NCBI GenBank assembly: GCA_021324575.1
Contig: JAJPIW010000034.1
Span: 19,981-83,980 of the forward strand
Direction: 5' to 3'
DNA length: 64,000 bases
From: Intrasporangiaceae bacterium
GTDB lineage: Bacteria > Actinomycetota > Actinomycetes > Actinomycetales > Dermatophilaceae
Positions 17,224-25,044 of the stretch are shown piece by piece. Each line of letters starts with the position of its first letter. Positions within the stretch are counted from its first letter, which is position 1. The notes under the pieces were generated by a model that was not told the origin of the DNA, made no database searches, and was given only the letters and a program-made list of their open reading frames with translations. The position numbers and the translations under genes are program-made.

Positions 17224-18564
17224 GTGCGGGTGTCTGCCGAGACCCACGTCCTCATCATCGTCCAGAACCTGCCGGTCCCCTTGGACCGCCGGGTCTGGCT
17301 CGAGTGCCAGGCCCTGACCGCGCACGGCTACCGGGTCAGCGTCATCTGCCCCAAGGGCCCGGGGGACCCGGCCCGCCAGACCATCGACGGCGTCGAGATC
17401 TACAAGTACCGGCCGGCACCGGAGGCCGAGGGCGCGCTCGGCTACCTCGCCGAGTTCGTGTACTCCTGGGCGCGCACGGCATACCTCTCGCTCGTGGTCT
17501 GGCGCCACCGCCCGTTCGCCATCATCCAGGCCTGCAACCCACCGGACACGTACTGGGCACTGGCCCGGCTGTGGAAGGTGCGCGGGGTCCGCTTCATCTT
17601 CGACCACCACGACCTCAACCCCGAGCTGTTCCGGTCCCGCTTCGGTGAGCCCGAGGGGGCAGCCCGCCGGCTCCAGTACCGAGGGTTGCTGTGGCTAGAG
17701 CGAATGACCTTCCGGACCGCAGACCGGGTCATCTCGACCAACGACTCCTACAAGTCGGTGGCCCTCACTCGGGGCGGGGTCGCCGACCACGACGTGACGG
17801 TGGTCCGCAGCTGCCCCGACACCCGCGCCATGCGGCCGGTCTACTCTGATCTGGCGGCGCACAAGCCGGCCCGCTTCGCCCTGGCCTACCTCGGCATCAT
17901 GGGCCCGCAGGACCGGGTCGACGTCGTCCTGGACGTCATGGACGAGCTGGTTCACCGTCGTGGCCGGCAGGATGTCCACGCCTGGGTTCTCGGGTTCGGG
18001 GACTGCTACGACGACTTGGTCAGGCGCGCCGCCGAGCTGGACCTGGAGTCGGTGGTCACCTTCACCGGGCGGGCCGACAAGGCGATGATCGCCGACTACC
18101 TGAGCGCCGCTGACGTGGGCCTGTGCCCCGATCCCAAAACGCCGCTCAACGACGTCTCGACCATGAACAAGACGATGGAGTACATGGCGTACTGCTTGCC
18201 CTCGGTGGCCTTCGATCTCGTGGAGACGCGGGTGTCCGGCGGCGATGCCGTCCTGTACGTGGAGCCTGGGGACGCGGGCGGGTTCGCGGACGCGGTGGAG
18301 CGGCTGCTCGACGACGACGCGCTCCGGCTGCAGATGGGGCTGGAAGCACGTCGCCGGGTGGCCTCCCAGCACGACTGGCAGGCCCAGGCGACTCGTTACC
18401 TCGCGGTCTACGACGAGTTGAGCGGGACTGTTCCGACGCTTCCCGCGGCCGAGGGTGTGGGAGCCCTCGGCCCGGGGATGGACCCGAACGGTCGGAGGTA
18501 CGTCGACCTCACCGATGATGCCGAGCTCAACCGGTTCGTCGTCGAGCGGACCACGGCTAGCTAG
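17224..18564 (+). CDS. Glycosyltransferase family 4 (WbuB-like)
   Basis: About 446 residues. HVLIIVQNLPVPLDRRVWLECQAL and VSVICPKGPGD at the N-terminus are characteristic of WbuB/TagE-type GT4 enzymes. FIFDHHDLNPELF, YLGIMGPQDRVDVVLDVM and GLCPDPKTPLNDVSTMNKTMEYMA form the donor site. The GTG at 17224 follows GAGGGGG at 17206-17212; the frame is open from 17152 and a start there or at 17230 is possible. A C-terminal tail of about 50 residues is unassigned. A strong hairpin lies after the gene. Confidence 0.83.
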   Translation: MRVSAETHVLIIVQNLPVPLDRRVWLECQALTAHGYRVSVICPKGPGDPARQTIDGVEIYKYRPAPEAEGALGYLAEFVYSWARTAYLSLVVWRHRPFAIIQACNPPDTYWALARLWKVRGVRFIFDHHDLNPELFRSRFGEPEGAARRLQYRGLLWLERMTFRTADRVISTNDSYKSVALTRGGVADHDVTVVRSCPDTRAMRPVYSDLAAHKPARFALAYLGIMGPQDRVDVVLDVMDELVHRRGRQDVHAWVLGFGDCYDDLVRRAAELDLESVVTFTGRADKAMIADYLSAADVGLCPDPKTPLNDVSTMNKTMEYMAYCLPSVAFDLVETRVSGGDAVLYVEPGDAGGFADAVERLLDDDALRLQMGLEARRRVASQHDWQAQATRYLAVYDELSGTVPTLPAAEGVGALGPGMDPNGRRYVDLTDDAELNRFVVERTTAS

Positions 18565-18597
18565 TTGGGAGGCCCGTATGCCGGCCCGGGGGACACC

Positions 18598-18629
18598 GAT
18601 GCCGGCCGGGCGCGTGGCCGGCCGGCATC
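18598..18629. terminator. 12-bp inverted repeat between convergent genes
   Basis: Arms GATGCCGGCCGG (18598-18609) and its exact complement (18618-18629) flank an 8-nt loop, in the short gap between the convergent GT4 and DUF4082-protein genes. There is no U-tract, as is common in actinobacteria. It probably serves both directions. Confidence 0.6.
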
Positions 18630-18634
18630 AATGG

Positions 18635-20374
18635 TCACTCCTCGGGGCGAGCGATGGTCGTGCCGTCGTTGTAGCGGTTACCGCTCCAGACATCGCCGTT
18701 GGGCTGGCCTACCCCGTTCAGACTGTTGCTCGGCCCGAAGACTCCGCACTTGCCTGAACCGCCTCGCGCGAACACGTTCTCAGTGACGGATATGTTCTTC
18801 GTGTCGGGGTACGGCTTGCCCGGGTAGTAACCGGGATTCAGGCAGTACCCGGCCTGACGGTTGATGCCTGCTGACGACACGTCAAACGTGGAAGCAAGAT
18901 AGTTCCGGTTGATGGTGAGGTTCTGGATGGGGCCGTAGTCGCCGTAGAAGCCGATGACGGCCGAGCAGCCGGCGTCACCTCCGGGACTGGACGTCACCGA
19001 CCAGTCACCGCAGGACGCGTAGTTGTGCTCGATCCGGAAGTTGTTCGTGCCGTTTCCCCCGAAGGCGTTGTAGTGGTACACGCCGCCCAGGTTCATCCCG
19101 TGGACCCAGTTGTCCTTGGCCTCACAGTTGGTATCGCACTTGATGACGCCCTCGCCGCCGTGGGAGTTCACGCGGTAGGCGAACACGTTGCTGCGGCCGA
19201 GGTTCTCCCACCAGGGCAGGTCCGGGGGGGCGATCTCGGTGTCCTGGACGAGGGTCGGGCCATAGTTCGACTGCTCGGCGAAGATGACGCCCTTGACCAG
19301 GGAGTTCTTGATCGTCACGCACGGAGTGGCACTGGAGGTAGTCCCGTTGCCGGCCTGGATGAGAATCGTCTGGTTGACGATCTTGGAGTCGATGACCACG
19401 CCGCACGACGTGATGGTTGTCGGTCCGGTGTAGGTCGTGAGCGTTACCGGCTTGCGGGTGTCGCCCGGGAGGCCATGGGGGTACCCGGTGTTCTGCGGTC
19501 CCGGCCAGCAGCCGCCCCACGGATCCGGGCCACCGGGGGTGTTCGCAGCACCCACGCAGTTCGCTGCAGCGACAACCGGGGGTGTCGTCGAGCTGGAGGA
19601 GGTCGTCGAGGTCGGCGGCTTCGTCGACGTGGACGAGGTTGGGGGCTTGGTGGACGTCGTCGTGGTCGGCGGCCTCGTTGAGGTGGTGGTCGTCGGAGGG
19701 TTCGTCGAGGTGGACGAGGTGGACGAGGTGGTACTGGTGGGCGGACGCGTACTGGTCGTGCTCGATGTCGCGCCGTTGACGGACAGGACCACGTCGACGT
19801 AGTAGTTCGAGGCCCGCCACTGGTTGACCGGGTAGCCGGTGCCATACGTGTAGAGACCCGCGGTAGCGGTGAGCGGCCCTGACTTGTGGTTGGCGCCACC
19901 GGCGAAGTAGTTCTGGTCGTCGGAGTAGTGGCCGCTGCCCGTGTAGGAGACCACGTAGGTAGCGCTCGCTTGGACATTGACCGGGGTAGCGAGCTTGGCC
20001 TGCTGCCAACCTGACTGGCTCTCACCCGTAAAGGTGACTGTCGCCAGACGACGCCCGCTGGCGTCCCAGAGCGAACCCGTGTGAGTGCCGGTGTTGGTGG
20101 CGGACTTGTAGAAGCGGATGGCAGTCACCTGGCCCGCCTGGCTCGTGGTGAACCGGGTTCCCAGTTCGACCGCAGCCTGCTCGGGGTCGGCCGGTGTCTG
20201 GGGGACGACGGTCCCGGCCCACAAGGAGTACGTGGATGGCGCGGCGCTGGAGAGCAGAGAACCGCCTAGACCCAGCGCGGCGGCTACGGTGGCAACGAGG
20301 GCCAGCAACAGCGTCTTGCGGGCACCGTTTCGGCGGAGAAATGGAAGTCGTAGAACCTTTGGGCTCGGAGACAT
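18635..20374 (-). CDS. Secreted DUF4082 / Thr-Ser-Pro linker / beta-helix-like protein
   Basis: A 579-residue exported protein. Residues 1-50 form a signal peptide with a basic n-region (PFLRRNGARK) and hydrophobic core TLLLALVATVAAALGLGG. Residues about 50-200 match the DUF4082 beta-sandwich (SLWAGTVVPQTP, GTRFTTSQAGQVTAIRFYKS). Next comes a low-complexity linker of about 70 residues (TSTKPP-type repeats), then about 300 residues rich in Asn/Gly with several Cys and repeated short strands, resembling a right-handed parallel beta-helix. It may bind or modify the exported polysaccharide; no catalytic motif is evident. AGGAG lies upstream of the ATG. Confidence 0.75.
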   Translation of the reverse strand: MSPSPKVLRLPFLRRNGARKTLLLALVATVAAALGLGGSLLSSAAPSTYSLWAGTVVPQTPADPEQAAVELGTRFTTSQAGQVTAIRFYKSATNTGTHTGSLWDASGRRLATVTFTGESQSGWQQAKLATPVNVQASATYVVSYTGSGHYSDDQNYFAGGANHKSGPLTATAGLYTYGTGYPVNQWRASNYYVDVVLSVNGATSSTTSTRPPTSTTSSTSSTSTNPPTTTTSTRPPTTTTSTKPPTSSTSTKPPTSTTSSSSTTPPVVAAANCVGAANTPGGPDPWGGCWPGPQNTGYPHGLPGDTRKPVTLTTYTGPTTITSCGVVIDSKIVNQTILIQAGNGTTSSATPCVTIKNSLVKGVIFAEQSNYGPTLVQDTEIAPPDLPWWENLGRSNVFAYRVNSHGGEGVIKCDTNCEAKDNWVHGMNLGGVYHYNAFGGNGTNNFRIEHNYASCGDWSVTSSPGGDAGCSAVIGFYGDYGPIQNLTINRNYLASTFDVSSAGINRQAGYCLNPGYYPGKPYPDTKNISVTENVFARGGSGKCGVFGPSNSLNGVGQPNGDVWSGNRYNDGTTIARPEE

Positions 20375-20831
20375 GGGGACCGGCTCCTAACAGTCAGACC
20401 GGGGCGTGGTCTGGTGGATATAGCCGCCTTGGCAGGGGGAAGACGACGGCTATGTCGAGGTCACATTGCCATAACTTTCACGGATTCACGAGTCGCAGCT
20501 AGTCCCTTTGGGCTACTTCGCGTAGTCACCAAGGGTGACTCCACCTAGTCACCCAAACGCGACAGAGCTCCGATCTCGAAGCCCCAGTGTCGCACGTGAC
20601 TTGGTGTTTCCGCAGGTCAGTGTCCAGTTTGTGTGGTAGGCGTGCGTGCCGCTCGACCCGCCGCCAGTCTTGGAGCCCTCGGAGAGAGGTGACTTCTTGA
20701 CAGGAGGAGAAAAGTTTCAGGCGGAGCCGCTTCCGAGGCGTTCCGAGGTGGTGCGTGCGGCGCTCAGGCGGGGCGAAAGGCAGGACGGCGGCACCGAGCG
20801 GTGGCCGTAATGTCTGGACCAAGGCGAGCGA
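20375..20831. other. 457-base intergenic region upstream of the secreted protein
   Basis: I see no convincing gene. It holds a locally AT-richer stretch (about 20455-20490) that could contain the promoter of the reverse-strand secreted protein, and clustered TAGTCACC-type repeats at 20523-20553. The remainder is GC-rich without notable structure. The EEP-family gene ends just to the right. Confidence 0.6.
20524..20553. promoter_or_regulatory. Candidate operator: palindrome plus extra half-site
   Basis: AGTCACC (20524-20530), AAG, then GGTGACT (20534-20540) form a perfect 7-bp palindrome. A further TAGTCACC copy lies at 20546-20553, repeating the one at 20523-20530. It is about 150 bases upstream of the secreted-protein start on the reverse strand. 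The arrangement suggests a dimeric regulator with an accessory half-site; the regulator is unknown. Confidence 0.4.
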
Positions 20832-21896
20832 TCACGGCCGGACCAGTGGCGGCCGTATCGATGCCACCACGCCCTTGTGGTCAGCGCCTGGCGTGGCGAT
20901 CGTGGTTGCGGTCACGACAACGAGATGCTGGCCGACGAGGACGTGGTCGATGGGCGACAGGGCGGGCACGGTGAACGGGCCCAAGCGCTGCGACCCGGCG
21001 GCCGGCCAGGTCGGCTGGTAGCCACCGTTGACCTCCTCCACGGCATCCCTCAGGCCGGTGCCGAGCAGGCGACGGAGGGGGAGGTTGTCCGGGGTCGCGT
21101 TGAGGTCTCCGGCCACGACGAGCGGGACCTGTCGTTGGGTGGATACCGCCCGGTCGGCGACGAACTTCGTCACCGAGGCCAAGGCGCCCTGCCACCCATT
21201 CCCCTCATAGGGGGGAGGGGGGTGGAATGCAAGCAGGTCGACGGTGCCGAGGTGTTCGGTCTGCAGCTGGACCAGCCGAGCATTCGTGCTCCCGCCCACA
21301 GTGGTGGCCGATGTGATCGGGTCCTTCGACAGCACTGCCACGCCACTGCGGTCCTCGCCGTCGATGCCCACCTCGTGTGGATAGGCGCGCATCAGGGACG
21401 AGTGCAGGACGGCGGTGCGCTGGCTGGAGCTCAGGTCGCTGAGCACGACGATGTCGGCCCCGGTCGAGGCGGCGACGCCGGCCAGGTCCGAGGGCCGCCC
21501 GTACTCAAGATTCTGGGCGAGTACCACCAACGGCCTGCCCGGCTCCGCCGACGGAACCGGGCCGAGGTACCACGGGGCCAGCCAGCCGACCTGGAAGGCG
21601 AGGAGCACCGCCGCCGCAGTGGTGATCAGTGCTGCCGCGACCCGCCGTCGCCCGCGAGGGCCTCGCACCACGAGCCAGAGGGCAATGACGGTCGTGACGA
21701 GACCCACCGGGACCCCGACGGGCGTCGCGGTGGCCAGCTCGGTGAGCCGGTAGTCGGGCGAGTCGACCCCTCGCGGGAGGGTGACCGCCAAGGTCGCGGT
21801 CAGGCCGGCCAGGGCAAGGGCCAGCAGGGGGCCGGCACTCCGCGGCATCCTCCGACCGGCACGGTCACCACGGTCGGACGGGGGCACGACGCTCAC
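20832..21896 (-). CDS. Membrane-anchored endonuclease/exonuclease/phosphatase (EEP) family protein
   Basis: About 354 residues. Three hydrophobic spans lie in the first 110 residues (SAGPLLALALAGLTATLAVT; VGLVTTVIALWLVV; ALITTAAAVLLAFQVGWLAP), then an extracellular EEP domain: VVLAQNLEY, GADIVVLSDL, VVAGDLNATPDN and the catalytic SPIDHVLVG and DHKGVVA histidines. Proteins of this layout hydrolyse phosphodiesters outside the membrane; the substrate is unknown. The GTG at 21896 was chosen because the internal ATG at 21848 has GGAGG directly adjoining it with no spacing; the start is uncertain. Divergent from the nucleotidyltransferase gene. Confidence 0.75.
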   Translation of the reverse strand: MSVVPPSDRGDRAGRRMPRSAGPLLALALAGLTATLAVTLPRGVDSPDYRLTELATATPVGVPVGLVTTVIALWLVVRGPRGRRRVAAALITTAAAVLLAFQVGWLAPWYLGPVPSAEPGRPLVVLAQNLEYGRPSDLAGVAASTGADIVVLSDLSSSQRTAVLHSSLMRAYPHEVGIDGEDRSGVAVLSKDPITSATTVGGSTNARLVQLQTEHLGTVDLLAFHPPPPYEGNGWQGALASVTKFVADRAVSTQRQVPLVVAGDLNATPDNLPLRRLLGTGLRDAVEEVNGGYQPTWPAAGSQRLGPFTVPALSPIDHVLVGQHLVVVTATTIATPGADHKGVVASIRPPLVRP

Positions 21897-21993
21897 CTTC
21901 GTTCGGGCGCGGTCGCGCGATGGGCCGGTGCCGAGGACTCTATCCGGGTCGCTCGGGCCGCCCCGCTCGAGGCGGCCCTGTGATGATGTGGGC

Positions 21994-23184
21994 ATGATCA
22001 TCGCCCACGACCCCGGGCCGGGGCCCGAGGAGCTCCCGCGTGAACGGTGGGAGGCGGCGGTCACCGGGCTCGTGTCGATGCTTACGGCCGGAGGCCGGTC
22101 GGACCCGACCGCCGACGACGATGACCTTGCGGTCGCCGCTGAGCTGCACGGGGTCGAGGGGCGGATCCGTGCGTTGGTCGGCCCGGGCAACCGTCGTCTC
22201 GACCTGGCGGTCCATGCTGCGCTCGGGCGTCACCAGCGAGCCCTCAGCGACCTCGAGGTCGTGGCGGACGCCCTCGACGCGGCCGGGGTGCCCTTCCTCG
22301 TCGTGAAAGGTCCGGCCCTCGTCGCGACCCTGTATGCCGAGCCTTCGCTGCGCTCCTACGTCGACCTCGATGTGTGCGTGCGTCCGATCGACCTTGGCCG
22401 AGCAGTCCACGCACTTGAGGCGGCCGGCTGCCCGCTCGTGGATGCGAACTGGCCGCTGTTGTCCCGCGTTCGCGTGCACGAGCTGCGGGTCGGGGGACCG
22501 TCGGGCGGCGGGATCGACCTGCACTGGGCGCTGGGCTACGGTCCGACCGACCAGGACACCTCACCGCCGATGCAGACTCTGCTGGACCGCTCGACCGTCA
22601 TCGAGATCGGTGGACGTGAGGTCCGGACGCTCGGACCAGCAGACACCGTCGCTCACCTCATCGTCCACGCCGCCACGTCGGGCGGTCACCGGCTGATCTG
22701 GGTAGGAGACATCGCGGCTGCTCTGGACCGGCTGACGGAGCCGGGTGGTGCAGGGTCCCTGCTCGATGTGGTCGACGAGTGGCAGGCCCGACCCGCCGCG
22801 GCGGTGATGCTCGCGCGTGTCCGCCGGACCACCGGACGGCCCCTGGCCCCTGACGTCGCCCGACTCCTGCGCCCCGGTGTCTGGACCGGCCTGGTCGCTG
22901 TCGTGGACCGGTGGTCACCCCCGGAGCTGGCCGGTACCGGCGGCAGCTCCTCACGACTGCTTGCCCGCTCCGCCCGGCCCACGACCGGGCGCAGCCTGGC
23001 CGCCGCAGCCGCCAAGACGTGGGCCTGGTGGCGCGGGAGGGGCCAAGAGCCGCTCACCCGGGCTGAGCTGCTGGACCCCACGAGTCCGGAGTCGGCGCTG
23101 CACCCCGTTGGTGGCGCGGCCGCAGCCGAGGCGTTCTTCGCGGAGGTCGCGGCGGGGCAAGGGCGTCCGGCGGGGTCCTTCTGA
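21994..23184 (+). CDS. Uncharacterised nucleotidyltransferase (NTP_transf_5 type), HPr-rel-A-like system
   Basis: A 396-residue protein. A nucleotidyltransferase core is visible: ADALDAAGVPFLVVKGPALV, then SYVDLDVCVRPIDLGRA (the D-x-D metal pair), GIDLHWALGYGP as the third acidic strand, and HLIVHAATSGGHRLIWVGDI. This is the NTP_transf_5 pattern. Members of this family are often encoded beside HprK-related kinases and PqqD-like proteins, as here (both convergent, just downstream). The ATG at 21994 starts the conserved part; the frame is open further upstream inside the divergent gene. Target unknown. Confidence 0.75.
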   Translation: MIIAHDPGPGPEELPRERWEAAVTGLVSMLTAGGRSDPTADDDDLAVAAELHGVEGRIRALVGPGNRRLDLAVHAALGRHQRALSDLEVVADALDAAGVPFLVVKGPALVATLYAEPSLRSYVDLDVCVRPIDLGRAVHALEAAGCPLVDANWPLLSRVRVHELRVGGPSGGGIDLHWALGYGPTDQDTSPPMQTLLDRSTVIEIGGREVRTLGPADTVAHLIVHAATSGGHRLIWVGDIAAALDRLTEPGGAGSLLDVVDEWQARPAAAVMLARVRRTTGRPLAPDVARLLRPGVWTGLVAVVDRWSPPELAGTGGSSSRLLARSARPTTGRSLAAAAAKTWAWWRGRGQEPLTRAELLDPTSPESALHPVGGAAAAEAFFAEVAAGQGRPAGSF

Positions 23185-23221
23185 GGGCTGATGAACGTAC
23201 CGTCGGCCGAGATCTCAGGGC

Positions 23222-23261
23222 CAAGAGTCCGGGCCGAGAGTCCGGGGGCGAGAGCTCCGGG
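23222..23261. repeat. Three imperfect direct repeats between convergent genes
   Basis: Three copies of a roughly 12-13-base unit around GAGAGTCCGGG (AAGAGTCCGGG, GAGAGTCCGGG, GAGAGCTCCGGG) fill the gap between the convergent nucleotidyltransferase and HprK-related genes. The role is unclear; no strong hairpin is formed. Confidence 0.45.
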
Positions 23262-24107
23262 TCAGCCCAGCAGCGAGCCGAGCAGCTCGGCCCCGTCCTT
23301 CGGAGTGGAGTAGCGCAGTCGTACCACCGACAGGGACCGGACCAGCTCGGCGAGCCGCGCCCATGCCTCCTCGGGTGTCCACGGGCCGCCGAGGCCGGTG
23401 TTGAGGCAGTTGGCCAGCAGGGCCGACAGGCCTTCACCGGTCGATCCCTCGGTCACGGATCCGGTGAAGGGTGCCGGCTCTCGTTGGGCCAGGACGAGGA
23501 CGGTCGGGCGCACGAGCTGGTCCGTCGGAACGGTGCGCCCGAGCAGGCTCGGCGCCGTGGCGCGCTCCTCGTCGACCGGGCCGGAGAGGGGGGTCGGCAA
23601 CCCTAGGAGGTCGCGGCTCCGCCGGGACAGGCCGAGCGGACGTGGGTACGGGTGGAGCACGTCGTCATGCGGGTCGACGCAGGCCGCCTCGTCCGAGACC
23701 AGCCGAAGGCCGTGCTGCATCGCGGCGGCGGCCAACGTGGTCTTGCCCGTGCCGGAGACACCGGGCGCGATGGCCGCTCCACCAGCGCCCGCAACCACGG
23801 CTGCGTGCACCGACAGACACCGCGATGCGCCGAGCAGTGCCCTGTCGACCGCTCCGAGCACGCTCGCGGCCGCCTCGTCCGGCGTTGCCGGCAAGAGCTC
23901 CCCGTCGATCAGGTGCACCCCGTCGGGCAGCTGCCGGATACGGACCACCGTGTCGGGGGCGCGCTCATGAGCGCCGCCTCCCGACTGCTCCGGGAGGAGT
24001 ATGCCGTGGCCCACGTCCCGTACGAGATCGACGACATCGGCCAGGGAGCGGTCCAGGCCCACGAGGTTGACCCTGGCGCCGGCGCCCCGGAACCGTAGGG
24101 AGCTCAC
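23262..24107 (-). CDS. HprK-related kinase (HPr-rel-A-like system)
   Basis: A 281-residue P-loop protein. SVHAAVVAGAGGAAIAPGVSGTGKTTLAAA near residue 100-125 carries the Walker A motif GVSGTGKTT; LRLVSDEAACVDPHDDVLHPYPRPL follows as the Walker B-like and capping region. This matches HPr kinase/phosphorylase-related proteins that lack the HPr context and instead sit with PqqD-like proteins and NTP_transf_5. The GTG start overlaps the PqqD-like stop (GTGA), so the two are co-translated. The phosphorylation target is not known; a peptide bound by the PqqD-like protein is one hypothesis. Confidence 0.75.
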   Translation of the reverse strand: MSSLRFRGAGARVNLVGLDRSLADVVDLVRDVGHGILLPEQSGGGAHERAPDTVVRIRQLPDGVHLIDGELLPATPDEAAASVLGAVDRALLGASRCLSVHAAVVAGAGGAAIAPGVSGTGKTTLAAAAMQHGLRLVSDEAACVDPHDDVLHPYPRPLGLSRRSRDLLGLPTPLSGPVDEERATAPSLLGRTVPTDQLVRPTVLVLAQREPAPFTGSVTEGSTGEGLSALLANCLNTGLGGPWTPEEAWARLAELVRSLSVVRLRYSTPKDGAELLGSLLG

Positions 24108-24376
24108 GCGGTCGGCACGATGACGCCCGCCTCGGCGAGCAGGTCCAGGGTGCGGCGCACGTCATCGGCGATGTCCTCCGGCGGTACGCCGTAGGCGCGG
24201 GCCAAGGTGTCGATCACCTCCACCACAGACGTCTGACCATCGGCCAGCGCCCACACGTCGCGAGCGGTGGAGTTGAGGGCCACGGCCCTGCCCGTCGCGC
24301 TGTCGAAGAGCGAGAGCTCATCGCCCAGCGCCATCTCACGGACCGTCTCCGACTGTCGACCCACCACCTCGGACAT
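24104..24376 (-). CDS. PqqD-like protein (HPr-rel-A-like system)
   Basis: A 90-residue PqqD-family protein: LSLFDSATGRAVALNSTARDVWALADG (the beta-hairpin plus helix that binds leader peptides in RiPP PqqD proteins), then VEVIDTLARAYGVPPEDIADDVRRTLDLLAEAGVI. The ATG at 24376 has an ideal AGGAGGGG site 8 bases upstream. Codon overlap with the kinase gene suggests equal expression. In RiPP systems such proteins present precursor peptides; here no radical-SAM enzyme or obvious precursor is encoded nearby, except the small divergent LAxTG protein. Confidence 0.8.
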   Translation of the reverse strand: MSEVVGRQSETVREMALGDELSLFDSATGRAVALNSTARDVWALADGQTSVVEVIDTLARAYGVPPEDIADDVRRTLDLLAEAGVIVPTA

Positions 24377-24594
24377 CGCTCGCAACCCCTCCTGGCCACA
24401 GCCTGACGCTCGGACAAACCTATCAACCGGACCCGCGGGGAGAAACACGCGACGGAGTTTGTTGTTTTCGACGCAATGCGCGGACAGATCCTTTACTATC
24501 TCTTTACCTTGAGGATGCAGATCCGAACGGGTCCGGCACCACGCCGGGGGAACCGGGGCAGTCAACACATTGTTCGCAGTTGGGGAGCACAGTC

Positions 24595-24981
24595 ATGCCA
24601 GAGCAGCAGTCCACACCGCCGCATTCCAGGACCGACGGCCGGTCCACGCCCTCACTTGGCCGACGTACCGTCCTGAAGGGCGCCGGCCTCACCGCCGGAG
24701 CGCTGTGGGCGGTGCCGGTCGTCCAGGTCGTCACCATGGATAGCGCCTCGGCAGCCTCCGCGCCCCCGGCGCGGGTCCAGAGCACTGGCGGGTCGGTCAC
24801 GACCCACAGCGGATCCACCGCTGCACTCGGGTCCCGACCGTCCACGCTCGCCTACACGGGCACCAACGGTGACGCCATGTTCGAAGCAGCAGGGGTCGGC
24901 ATCGGTGCACTGGCCATCGGTGGCGCGGCGGTCGAGTGGGCCCGGCGCAAGCGAAGGACCCCCCAGCACGCCAAGCCGTAG
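24595..24981 (+). CDS. Tat-exported small surface protein with class E sortase signal (LAxTG)
   Basis: A 128-residue protein. The N-terminal region has a twin-arginine motif GRRTVLKG followed by hydrophobic AGLTAGALWAVPVVQVV and a likely AxA cleavage (SASAASA). A short Ser/Thr/Gly-rich mature part of about 45 residues follows, then LAYTG, a hydrophobic segment (AAGVGIGALAIGGAAVEWA) and RRKRR. LAxTG with this tail is the class E sortase signal of actinobacteria, so the protein should be wall-anchored. ATG 24595 follows GGGGAG. It is divergent from the PqqD-HprK-like pair. No known domain; the sortase gene is not in the window. Confidence 0.8.
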   Translation: MPEQQSTPPHSRTDGRSTPSLGRRTVLKGAGLTAGALWAVPVVQVVTMDSASAASAPPARVQSTGGSVTTHSGSTAALGSRPSTLAYTGTNGDAMFEAAGVGIGALAIGGAAVEWARRKRRTPQHAKP

Positions 24982-25044
24982 GCACGACCCGGGCCGATGT
25001 CGACGGGTCGGGAGCGTCAGTGCGGCGAACTAGAGTTGACGCCG

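Noticed and set aside
6361..20374. Exosortase/PEP-CTERM system
   Set aside because: Only the associated ligase, decarboxylase and ACP types are present; no exosortase membrane protein and no PEP-CTERM tail were found.
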